Program-made: the position numbers and the translations under genes | From: Jacaranda mimosifolia | Lineage: Eukaryota; Streptophyta; Magnoliopsida; Lamiales; Bignoniaceae | DNA length: 64,000 nt | NCBI GenBank assembly: GCA_018894105.1 | Contig: CM032133.1 | Location: forward strand, 11,236,501-11,300,500 | Direction: 5' to 3' | The notes under the pieces: generated by a model | Database searches by the model: none | What the model was told of the DNA's origin: nothing | Seen by the model: only the letters and a program-made list of their open reading frames with translations | Shown here: positions 1 to 10,826 of the stretch, one piece after another | Position numbering within the stretch: the first letter of the stretch is position 1 | How the letters are laid out: every line of letters begins with the position of its first letter

Positions 1-2209
1 TAGTAACAATCAATTAATTCAAAATAATTTTGATACACGATTGACACAGTACAATTCTCAGGTTCAACGATTAACAGTAATCCATAGACGATAATCAAGT
101 CAATAGAACCTCATAGGGTTTAGAAATCAATGATAAATGATAACGAGTCAAGACAATAGAACTTCACAGGGTTTAGATAGCAACAATAAACGATATCGAT
201 TATCAAGTCAATAGAACCTCACCGAGTTTAGAAATCAACAATAAATAATAACTATAGTCAAGATAATAAAACTTCACAAGGTTTAGATAGCAACAATAAA
301 CGATATTGATAATCAAGTCAATAGAACCTTATAGGGTTCAGAAATTAATGATAAACGATAACGATAGTCAAGATAATAGAACCTCACAGGGTTCAGATAG
401 AACAATAAAGGATATCGATAATCAAGTCAATAGAACCTTACAAGGTTCATAAATCAATGATAAACGATAATGATAGTCAAGACAATAGAACCTTACAGGT
501 TCAGATAGCAACAATAAATGATATCGATAATCAAGTCAATAGAACCTTACAAGGTTCAGAAATAAATGATAAACGATAATGATAGTTAAGATAATAGAAC
601 CTCACAGGGTTCAGATAGCAATAATAAATGATATCGATAATCAAGTCAATAGAACTTTACAAGGTTTAGAAATCAATGATAAACAATAATGATAGTGAAC
701 AGATAATAGAACCTCACAAGGTTCAGATAGCAACATCAAAAATGATATCAAAGACAGGTAACAGATCAACTGAACCTTACAAAGCTCAATCACAATAACA
801 TTGCTTTACTCAAACAAGTACCAAAGTGGTAGATCCTCACCTTGATCACGTCAATAGTACAGTCAGACTCTATTGGTCCTCATGGTCCAATCCTCCGTCA
901 CCTATTCAAAAGTGTAACTTTATACTAAAATCCATGTTTAACACTTAGAATCATACCAACAACAACCCAAAATCTGAGCGATTATCCTATTGATACGTTG
1001 GTTAGGGTTTGATTTGATATACTGCCCTAGACATACTATTAGTATCGAATATATAGACATATACGGGGTTCACTTATACATATAGTTTCATAGCGATACT
1101 CGATATTGATCATAATAATCCAATTATGTATAAAAATCCAAGCTTTTGTCGATTAAATCCTGATTACATAAAATTGAGGTTTTTCTACACTTAGTATGCT
1201 ATATAAATTATAGTTTACATGAAATAATACCATTTTAGATTCACTAGGCCCATTTAATCGATCAAAGGTGCTCTATTTTTATGCACGAGTGTTCTGATCG
1301 ACCAATTCCATCATAATATATGGTAATGCATAGTTTTACGATGATCGAAATGTATAAACATATACATGCAATTACATACACCAACGATATCATTAAATAC
1401 CAATATCTCACTAATAAAGTAAAATCTCTACGATGAGATCGCATGCATGTGTTCACCGCGACGAAGCGATGATTTTGCCTGGTCGTCGCTGCTGAAAAGC
1501 TTAACGTCACTACCCAGAGACTTTTCTCACCGAGAACTTTCCAATTGTACCTTTGGTTTTCTATTTCTCCACTGAAAAAGGGGTTAACTGTTGCCTTATA
1601 GTTTCCAAAACCACCTATCTCCGCCGCCAATTTCAGCCATTGCCACCGCATTTCGCTGCCATGCAAGGCTTCTATTCGAGTCTCTTCATTGTGAACTACC
1701 CAAAACCACATTCAGATTCACCGTCAGATGCCGAGAAGCCTGAAACCCAGTTGCCGCCGTGAGCCTCTTCTCTCGGTCTCTTCCACCGCGCCTCTCCGGT
1801 GGTCGTTCGCCGTGTCTATGGGTGTTGTTGGAAAGCTGGAGGTATAGAGAGTTTAGTTGTGGTGTTGGTTTAGAGGTTAATGGTGTTGCCAGTGGTGTGG
1901 GTGGTTGGCCATGGAGAAAGAAAGAAAGAAAAAGGAGAAAGAAGAAAAGTGAAGAAAAGAAATGGGAAGAAATCTGCTGCTGCCCATTTGATTTTAAAAA
2001 TAAATCCAAATTTTCCCATTTTACAATTTAGTCCCTAAGAAACTTAAGTTACGCAATTGAGTCTCAACAGTTTCAATTAAACAAAATTGGGTATATAAAA
2101 ATTATAATTTGACCATAAATTTGTAAAATAATTAATAAATAAAATTCATAAAATTCAAATAATGATAATATACATATAAATGAAATCATTAAAATTTCTA
2201 GGGTGTTAC
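1..2209 (-). mobile_element. Partial LTR of a Ty3/gypsy element (minus strand), cut by the window start
   Basis: Read on the minus strand this begins at 2209 with TGTAACACCCTAGAAAT, the same start as the gypsy LTR at 44101. It then follows the same plan: an AT-rich start, a pyrimidine-rich stretch (about 1900-1980), and an array of GAACC-type repeats (46-800) like the short array at 46876-47085. The other LTR end lies outside the window, so it could be a solo LTR or one end of an element. It interrupts another LTR whose remainder starts at 2210. The short open frames inside it (for example near 1686-2009) are low-complexity and resemble no known protein. The family assignment rests on reading the sequences side by side, not on an alignment program. 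Confidence 0.8.
46..800. repeat. Tandem repeat of about 55 bp in alternating A/B units, within the LTR
   Basis: Twelve to thirteen units each carry a core like AGAACCTCACAGGGTTCAGA (starts near 103, 155, 211, 268, 323, 378, 429, 486, 539, 596, 649, 706 and 762). Spacers alternate: one type contains AATCAATGATAAACGATAA, the next AGCAACAATAAACGATATC. This gives a dimer period of about 110 bp. The reverse complement of the core is the four-unit array in the gypsy LTRs at 46876 and 54660, so this is an expanded LTR minisatellite and not a separate satellite. Confidence 0.85.
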
Positions 2210-4491
2210 AGCAAGCGGCGACAACGGACACGACGAACCTAATCGTGTAATTGGTTTGTGAATCGAGGTCTCATTGAGCGGATCGTGGTAAAGGATTGGA
2301 AAGGGTTTTTTCTTATATATGTATATATGTGCATATTGTACCGTTATCTCGTTAAACCTTGTATTATGAAGAATCACATATTATTGATATATACATATCC
2401 CCATGCATGGAGTATAATATTGTCTAGTGGGCCCCAGATCTGTATTATTATTTGCTAAGTAAGAATTAATTGAGATAATTAAGCGATTTAACTATGATTT
2501 ATGAAATTGGACCCTAAGTAATGACCATTGGGTTATTTGAGATGTTATGGGACTAAGATTTGGTATATGCATGTGTCAGTATAAGTGTGGTAAACTTGGA
2601 TTATATTATTTTATGAAATATTGGAAATTATTGAGTTAACTGGAAGAGAAAACCCTAATTCTATAGATTTGAAACTTAAGTGACAATAATTGGGTTAATT
2701 AAGATATCTGGACCGTTTACTTTGATTTGGGATACTGATATAAGGCTAAATATGTAATTGAGGACTAGTTTATATTCTATTATTATATTGATATGGAAAC
2801 CAACATTATTTGGGCAATAATGACTTTATTAGTCATTTTGGGCCGATAATACCATTTAGGCCCTAAAACTATCATGTTAATAAAAAAATTAATGATTTTG
2901 GGTTAATGGTAAGCATAATAGTGATTATTAAGGTCAAATATAGATTTTGACTATAAATATACTCTTTTGGTTAGGTGACGAGGAAGTAGGTCCAGTGGAC
3001 CAGTAAGTTGTTGGCTGTGATGGCCTTTTGAGACTTTGAAGGTGAGGGTCTGCTGACCTAGCTTTGATACCTTGTTATTATGAGAATTAATGTCCCCGAT
3101 TTGTTTGAACTCCTTGATTGTTGGAATTCTCTATACTTATTTGTGGTTGTTTTGTAAACCGCTATGAGGGTCTACTAATTTGGCGCTTTTCTCGTACCTA
3201 CCTATTGTTGTGATAAACCCCTGTGAGGGTTTCTATTTTTGTATCGTTTGTTGGAAATCTATATATTATTTGAAATTTCGACTGTTATCTATTTTTAATG
3301 TGTACACCTCTATAAGGGTTACTGCTTGTTTCTGTTATGGTGTCTAGAACTCTTATTATATTATTTGTTTTCTGTCCCTTATACCCTAGCCTTGCCGGCT
3401 AACCCCATGTTCTTGATATCTGTAAAAGTAATATTTGAAAGGGTATGGTAGACCTATTTATGTCAAAAGTTCTCTTAAATTGTTCATGTACCTTGCTTAT
3501 TGGAATAAGCCTTACCGGCTGTTATTGGAAAATGTTTTGCCTTGTAAATTGCAAATCTAGTAAAGTTTCAAAATGTTCATGTTATTGCTTGAAAAGTTGA
3601 ATTGATATCTGTTGGCATTATATCATTCAACCTACGGGGACGTCCTTGGGAAGTTCAACCCAAAGGGACACCAAGGGAAGTTGGGCCTGGGGCTAGGTCC
3701 GAAAAGACGGCTGGGCGGTATGGACTGACGGTGATAAATCTCCCGGCTAGTACCATCTACGATCCTGACTTACAAGTAGCTGGAGGTAGCGAATTGTGAG
3801 TGGCAAGATCGGGCATGCCGTCGACCATATGCCATAAAAATAAGTGGTTACACGCCGAGCTGTGTGCTCAAGCAAATGGAGAGATAAGGAGAAAATTTTC
3901 ATGTTCAAGTTAAGTGCTATTGTAAAGTTATCTTGTATTCATCAAGGAGAAATAAGGAAGGATGCCAACATGCCAGTTAAATGTTTACGTGTTTCATGTT
4001 TTTATGAGTCTAAATTTGATTTCCGTCAATCATGAACTGATTAATTGATTTATTATCAATTCCCGTGTTTATTGCCGTTGAAATTCAACAATTTCCCTCT
4101 ATCTCCTGTTATGTATTTCCCTCATTGAGTCCTTAGGACTCATCCTCTTTGCTATTCTTTATTCTTTTCCTAGACAGGTCCAAGTGAGAAGCTGAGGCTC
4201 ACACGTTGGTCTGGAAAGTTTATTTTGTAATAGATTAGGTGTTTTGATTGTACATGTAGTATGCACCTGATCGAGATAACTATCTAAGAGATGCTATGAA
4301 GATGTTTGTATGAAACCTAAGATACTTAGTTGCACATACTATGCTATGGAGTGATATTTTGGGTTAGTGCATGTTGCTATCTCCTTTGAGTTGGTTAAAT
4401 TATTGATTCCCCAGTTATTATTTGATTTATATTTCAAGCTTGAATTGGTGGCGCCTCAGCTTGGGTGCTGCCCGAGAGGGGGCACTACATG
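2210..4491 (+). mobile_element. Partial gypsy LTR (plus strand), 5' part removed by the LTR inserted at 2209
   Basis: The right end, GCCTCAGCTTGGGTGCTGCC followed by GGGGGCACTACA at 4480-4491, matches the end of the LTR at 13562-16182 (CACCTCAGATGG, then GGGGCACTACA). Inside are the CTCATTGAGTCCTTAGGACTCATC block (about 4121-4145) and the AGACAGGT motif near 4170, both of which recur in the T LTRs (for example 48100-48150). No primer-binding site follows 4491, so this was a 3' or solo LTR. Nothing in it looks coding. Confidence 0.65.
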
Positions 4492-5720
4492 AGTTAACTG
4501 AATTTATAAATCACTAAGAATGCCCAATTTACTAACTCACTGAAAAATTACCAAGCCTGACTGAAAAAAAAAAAAAAGTTGGTGAAGTGTAAATTGATGC
4601 GAAGCCCAATTCACTTAAAAAGTTGTCAAGCCCAATTATAAAAAAGAAGTAATTGGGTGAAGCCAGATTAACCAACTCTTTAAATTAAGAAATAGACCAA
4701 CTATTATATAAAGTCCAATTCACTAATTTATTATTAAACATATTAATAAAGTAATTCTTAATTGAAATATAATTCACCAATTTATTAAAAAATTTGGTGA
4801 AACACAATTATTAATTAAAAAATTGAAAGAGAACAATAACCAAATTTTAAATTATTATGATAAAAAATTGGTAAAATCTAATTCTTAGACAAAGCCCAAT
4901 CAACCAGTTCACTATAAATTTTGGTGAAGCTCAATTTTTAAAAATAAATTAGAGAAAACCAATTAACCAATTCTTTAAGTTAATGTTAACCCTAATTCTT
5001 AAACAAAGAATACTAATTCCCTGAAGAATTGATGGACCCAAATTAATAGAAAATAAGTTGGTAAAACTCAATTAATTAATTATTTAAATTAATGTTAAGA
5101 GCAATTCTTAAACAAATAAACTAATTTACTATAAAACTGGTAAACCCCAATTAATAAAACAAAAGTTACTAATGTCCAAATAATTTATTTAGTCAAAATT
5201 TGGTCAAGTTATTTCTCAAGATGAAAGCCTCATTCACAAGTTAATCCACTTGTAATTTGTTCATCTCAAATTCTTAGAAGAAAAAAAAAAAGAAACTCAA
5301 TAATTTATTCACTAAAAATTTTGCTCAAACTCAATTCCTTAAAGAAAGCCGACAAATCATTTAGTCAATTCAAATTTGTTGAAGACCAACTCTTAAAACA
5401 AAACCCAAATCACCAATTAATTCACTATAAATTTAGTCAAACCTATTTCTTAAATGATAGCTCAACTAAAACAATCCATTATAAATTTGTTAAACCCCAA
5501 CCCTTAAAAGAATTCCAGTTCAACAAATAATTCATAAAAAAATTGCAACGCTGAATTCTATAATGAAATTAGCCTAGTTAAGCAATTCTTTCATTTCAAA
5601 TTTGTTCAAGTCCAATTCTTATAATAAGGCATAACTCACCAATTAAAACTTTGGTCAAGTCCAATTATAAAATTAAGTCAAGCCCAATTAACAACTTATT
5701 TGAATTATTGTGAAGCCAAT
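4492..5720. repeat. AT-rich field of a degenerate tandem repeat of about 50 bp
   Basis: Words such as AAGCCCAATTCACCAATT, CACTATAAATTTGGTGAAG and CAATTCTTAAACAAAG return every 50-55 bases over 1.2 kb, heavily mutated. I infer a diverged minisatellite. It lies between an LTR end (4491) and a CACTA-like terminus (6221) and may be the interior of that transposon, but only one terminus is clear. No coding signal. Confidence 0.55.
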
Positions 5721-6221
5721 TTCTTGAACTAAAGCCTAACTCACAAAGTATGGGTGCAAAATTAATTTAATTACCATTTACATTTAGTAACAAAAACAAT
5801 TGTTATCATTGTGTACAATTGAATTTTGGGTGAGACGAATTTTTGGGTTGGGGGGGGGGGGGGGGGGAATTAAATTAACTTTAGTGACCAGACATTTTGT
5901 TACAATATAATTTATTTGTAACGAACATTTTCCTGTTACAATAAGTTTCCAATTTTGTTACAAATAAATTTTCCTAAATGGCAAAAAATATTATATGTGA
6001 CAAAATGACATTTTCCGTAATGAATATTTATTTAGTTACAAAACATAAAAAATCTAACGTAACAAATATTAGTTAAAGGTAACAAGATTTTTATTTTGTT
6101 ACTCAAGATAAGCATTTTAGTAACAAAAATTCAACTTTGTTACAATAAATACAACATTTGCAATGAAATTTACCTTCGTTACAAAAGATTTTGTTACATG
6201 AAATGCAATTTGTTGTAGTGC
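5721..6221 (-). mobile_element. Terminus of a CACTA-like DNA transposon with subterminal GTTAC repeats
   Basis: The block ends at 6221 with ATGCAATTTGTTGTAGTG, whose reverse complement starts CACTACAACAAATTGC, typical of plant CACTA-superfamily ends. Upstream, from about 5890, the words TTTGTTAC and GTAACAAA recur many times in both orientations, as subterminal transposase-binding repeats do. No transposase is visible and no matching left end with a 3-bp duplication was found, so this is a truncated or non-autonomous copy. Superfamily is inferred from the terminus and repeat style only. Confidence 0.5.
5850..5867. repeat. Homopolymer run of 18 G
   Basis: Eighteen consecutive G residues stand in AT-rich sequence. 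The length may be inaccurate in the assembly. Confidence 0.9.
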
Positions 6222-7353
6222 TTATTGTAATAAATAAAGATGTGTTAAACATGAGCAAGCTCCCCTCAATAGAAAATATGATTATGCCAAACTAATATTA
6301 GTTATTGGGTTTACCATCTTTATACAAGAGTTTAGATAACACCTTTGTCAAACTCATTATTGGTCGACTTGAGGATGAATTGAAATAACTAAATTTAATA
6401 TTACAATCTCAAGACAATTCATTTCATTTCATTCTCTACATGGTTACATACGAAATATAATCATCTATATATATGGAGAGGCCATATACTTTAACTATTC
6501 CTCAAGTCCATATTGTTGGGTTCTAATAATTTTCTCGGGTCACATTTAAGACATAGTTTCCTATTATCTCCAAAGTCACTTTTACATGTTGTTTTCAGAT
6601 AACGTTCTACTTTTTCCTCGAACTTACAAAATGATTTCCCATAACTTCATTTCTTAAGAGCAGTTTTTTTCTCTCCTCATTTATCTATTGTCATTCTTAT
6701 AGTCATATTGGTGAGTTCTTCCAACATCAATAGACTAATTGCCCCAACTAATTAAATCACAATCATATATACACGTCACCTTAAATTATCTTCTTATGGG
6801 ATCTGTCTCCCTATTTTTCTACCAGATACTACCATGCAGTTATATGAATCAATCTCATTTATCTAGGTGCTGGTTTCAAAATAACCTTATCATTTAGATC
6901 TAGATCTAGATCCCATATATACTAACACTTATTATCCCATACGACCTTTTATCTCCTAGCTTCTTATCATCACACAAATACTTGTTCAACAATGTGACCC
7001 CAAAAATGTCATTCCATCGAGCATAAGTGAAATCGTACGCATGATACCTCAAAGTAATGGACTATATACTGGTTGGCCATCCTAGTACCAATCCTTTGCT
7101 CTTTGATATCAGGCATTATCCCAATAGTTCTCTTCTTAGCAAGATTTTCAAGTCAAACATAATCTCCACTAATCCAGAAATTCCATAGTTTGATGATCCT
7201 ATTCTAGCATAGCTTAGACTTCAAAACTTCAACATTCACATCCCGATCAAATCTAAATTCAAGCTTAGTCCAAATAAACCTATCGATTCCAACTCCAAAA
7301 ATCATTCCCACTTTTACCTAGATTATCGTTAAACATGGATCTGATACCACCTC
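6222..7353 (-). mobile_element. Gypsy leader fragment (minus strand) next to the LTR at 7354
   Basis: On the minus strand this starts after the LTR end with GAGGTGGTATCAGATCC, containing a primer-binding site, and continues with text homologous to the leader at 16200-16400 (shared words include AAGCTATGCTAG and TTAGTGGAGATTA). No gag reading frame can be followed. The downstream internal region is missing; the left limit abuts the CACTA-like terminus at 6221. Confidence 0.6.
7339..7350 (-). promoter_or_regulatory. Primer-binding site of the minus-strand gypsy element
   Basis: Minus-strand TGGTATCAGATC lies 4 bp inside the LTR end at 7354. It differs only at its end from the usual TGGTATCAGAGC, which pairs with the 3' end of initiator methionine tRNA. 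Confidence 0.65.
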
Positions 7354-10300
7354 TATAACACCCCATCTAGGATATGCCTGCTCCTGTTCCGGATGCTGCT
7401 CTAGTCGGGTTTTCCAAAAAAAAATTTCCAAATGCAAAATAAGATACCTCCAAAATTCTTAATTTAAACAATTCCATAACAACCCAAGTGATAGATAAGA
7501 TCAAAATCAGTTAAAAACATCTGTGTCAACTAGTCATGTTACAAAACTACAAACCAAACTTGAGTTTCCATAACTTTACAATCACCAAAAGACTCGCGTC
7601 AAACATTATAGACTCCAGATTATTACACTTCATCAAAAGATAAAGATGATGGCTTGTTGACAACCAAACTATTACATTAGAAGCATATATACATATCATA
7701 TCCTCATCGTTCACAGATACTCTGATAACACTATTTATATTATACACCATGTGGTCCAAGCTCACAGTACTTTCTATTCCTTGATCTGGGATAAAGAACA
7801 AAAACAAACAGTACAAGAAGGGTATGTCCAAATGACATAGTAAGGTAATGATCAAGATGCATGGATAATAATAACAATGAATATGGAGTATAGAACAACA
7901 TTGGTTCAATGTACAAACAACTACAAGTAAATGCAAGGGAGCCGGTTGTTAAATAATAGACAGATTTCATGGGATCAAGAAATAGAGTTGAGGAATAATT
8001 TATTAAGTATTACACATCATGAACTAACTCCCCACCGTCCCATACTAGTGAAGAGACATCTTAAGTTTTCAATATATTTCATGGAAAATTTCATATTTCA
8101 AACTCAGGAGTTGGATCAATTTTGAAAAACTGAGTGTATAAGAATGTTTTAAGTTGTAAAAGGCTTAGAATCAATAGTTAGGATTTTGTTTAGTTTTATA
8201 AAATAGATTGTATGAGATACAATTCATAAAATCAGTTGTAAAAGTTAGCATATTTCACAAATCTGACTGTGGGATGGTCGCCTCCTTATGACTCCCAACA
8301 TCTATATAATGATACCTTATATCACCTTGATGAGCGGCCAACTCACCAAAAATCTATTCAGTATGAATCGGTAGGATCAATCCTCACTGATCAAACTTCA
8401 AGCAACAACCAACTTCTGATTGTCTTAAAGTCAGGATCGCAAACTAAGTCTTGGCAGGTAGACTAACCACTGATAGCCCAATATTATCTCGGTCGTCTTG
8501 CCAACCAGTCATATGGGCCCAAAATATCCCCCAATGTTGTTATGAAACACATATGTAAGCAACCGAGTCCCAACAGCCAACACAGTGTATACCCTACAAT
8601 TGCCATATGAAATAAAATAATTTTGGACTTAGACAGTAAAACCTCCTTATAGGGAGTATACAGTAACAACAGCTAATCAGCAAGACCGCATCGCAACAAG
8701 TATATATCAACATGGCTACTCAGGAAGATTGCCTCACAATGAGTATAAAAAACTAACAGCTAGTCAGCAAGACCACTTTACATGTGGTATTGTAAAATAT
8801 GGCGATTGGGTCGGTAATGAATTAGTCAAATCATAGTTTCAAAGCTTTGAAAGTTCTGTAGTTCAATCAATAGGTTCAAAGTATACTTTTCAAGATCCTT
8901 TCAAATAATACCTTATGATTCAGAAAATATCATTTTCAAATCATTATTCAAGGGCCACCTTTAGGGAAAGGAGTTATGTGGAATATTTCACTAGTATTTC
9001 AAATTCAGTGCAGGAATTCAGAGATATGTATGCTGAAAATAAAACCGTACAGACGATGAATTGATTTCTCAATAATAGCATGGTATGAGGTGTCTAACTT
9101 ATTTATGAAGTTCAAAGGAGAGAGTCATGAAATTAATGTATCAAAAAATGTAATGGTACGGAGTGATATATCAAGTTCGAGCATGTAGCAAAGAACATAA
9201 TGTAATATCATATTGCTAGGTGGGCTAAGATTTTGAATAATAAAGGCTCAAGAACTATAGGTAAGAAATAATAGCTCAAATAGGCAGTCAAAATTCAACA
9301 TAAGAGTTGAATAATAGCATAGAACAAACAACCAAAGATTATTGAATCTCAACACAAATAAGATCGAGCAACAAGGATATATTAATAAATATATATGTTC
9401 TTTCTCCAACAAACAAATTTAGTATAAACCTTACCTAGTAGCTGCTGAGTGATGATAACCCTCTATGCCCATGTATTGATTATGTCCTTGCCACCTATTT
9501 CCATTTAAAACTTAACACAAGATAACTAATTCTCTTACAATGTCACACTTGTAGCTTAGATTGTTTTAGGGCACTTAACCTAACCAGATCGATTTCCTTA
9601 ATTTCATCAATTAGATTTGTAGGATTAATTTCTTGCTTTATGTCTTTAATTTTTAACTTCTTCGAATAAATCCATTAGGTCTATTGGCTTTTAGCTAAAT
9701 CGACACCAACCCAAGATTAAGAGCTAGATTTATAATTAAAGTCTCTGACAATTGGATTTAGCCTATCTAAGTGAACATCCGGTCCGATCCCAATCTCATC
9801 GGGTTTTAATACATTCAAGACAAAGTGAAATTAATCAATAAAATTTGAAATTTACCTAAATTAGAGCCTAAAACTAGCTTTATTGAGCCTAGGTTTGAAT
9901 TTCAGATGATCTAGCCGACAACCACTGTCGCACCGCCATCTGTTGCTGTCCACTGCCACTTGAGTACGAACTAGCTTGACTAAAAGGTACGCCTCGCTAA
10001 GCCCATTGAAACCCCTAAACCAATTTCTCCTTCCGCCGTCTCCTCACCGATGAATTAAGCCAAAGTCGCCGCTAAACCCTAACACTGCCACACCTTACTA
10101 GGCTAATTACTGCTTCACCGGTGATCAAAAATCAAATTTAAAACCACCACGATGCTCCTCTCATCGAGCCTATCAAAACCCACCCAGCACTTCCCCATTT
10201 TAGCCATAAAAAATTGGCGATCCATCACCACCGCCATCGAGCTCGGCAACCTTCTTTATTCCCATCGATTCTCCGACTGGCTTGGGGAGTATTTAGTATG

Positions 10301-10826
10301 GTTGTGTTTGTTGAGCTAAAAGGAAGCTAACCATGATGGTAATTTTTAATTTCGAGCTAAGATGGAGTAAGAATGAGCATGGGAAGAGGGTGGGGTTGGG
10401 TTCGAGAATTTGATTAAATTATGTTCTTAATATATATATATATAAGACATTTTTTAGCCTTTTCAATTTGCCCCTCAGGCTATTAACCACCTTAAAAGAC
10501 ACCCCTGAAGATTTACATTGCCTTTGATTAAGTCCCCGGGGATTTGTGGTTAACTTCAATTTGACCCCAAATTTCCAATTTTGTCATTTGGGTTTTAGCC
10601 CTTGCATTATCAACCCCTAGTATTTTGAATTCAGAGCAATTACATCCTTGGTTTAATTATTCTTCAATCCCTTGAAATTTTGATATTTATGCTGGGACCT
10701 TAATTAATTTAATTTGACAACTTATCAAGACGTAATTTTCTTATTCAATAACTTATTTTATCATATTACTTATTCCTTGCTAAACATTAAGTTAATTTTG
10801 AGAGTTTTAACAGTTGGGGTGTTACA
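7354..10826 (-). mobile_element. Gypsy LTR of about 3.5 kb (minus strand)
   Basis: On the minus strand it runs from TGTAACACCCC (10826-10816) to GGGGTGTTATA (7364-7354), so the two ends are an inverted repeat of 11 bp with one mismatch. The primer-binding site beyond the 7354 end marks it as a 5' LTR. Short frames inside (7547-7970, 8269-8466, 8484-8669) resemble no family. The segment around 9910-10260 is rich in CCG and CACC words and looks like the transcribed GC-richer part seen in other LTRs here (for example 13980-14400). No 3' partner is visible. Confidence 0.75.

Noticed and set aside
46..800. Regular repeats with spacers resembling a CRISPR array
   Set aside because: The spacers fall into two alternating related types, and the repeats match an array within gypsy LTRs. 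This is a tandem repeat in a plant genome.
1262..2031. Overlapping open frames on both strands
   Set aside because: They lie inside an LTR, are low-complexity or proline/serine-rich and basic, and show no domain.
4485..6221. A complete CACTA element from CACTACA at 4485 to TGTAGTG at 6221
   Set aside because: CACTACA at 4485-4491 is the end of a gypsy LTR, as the copy at 16172-16182 shows. The 3-bp flanks (GGG and CTT) do not match, and the two ends share only the terminal 7 bp.
7547..7970. Hydrophobic minus-strand frames of 129 and 76 codons
   Set aside because: Both are within the gypsy LTR, overlap in different frames, and start or stop without supporting signals. Chance frames in AT-rich DNA are hydrophobic.
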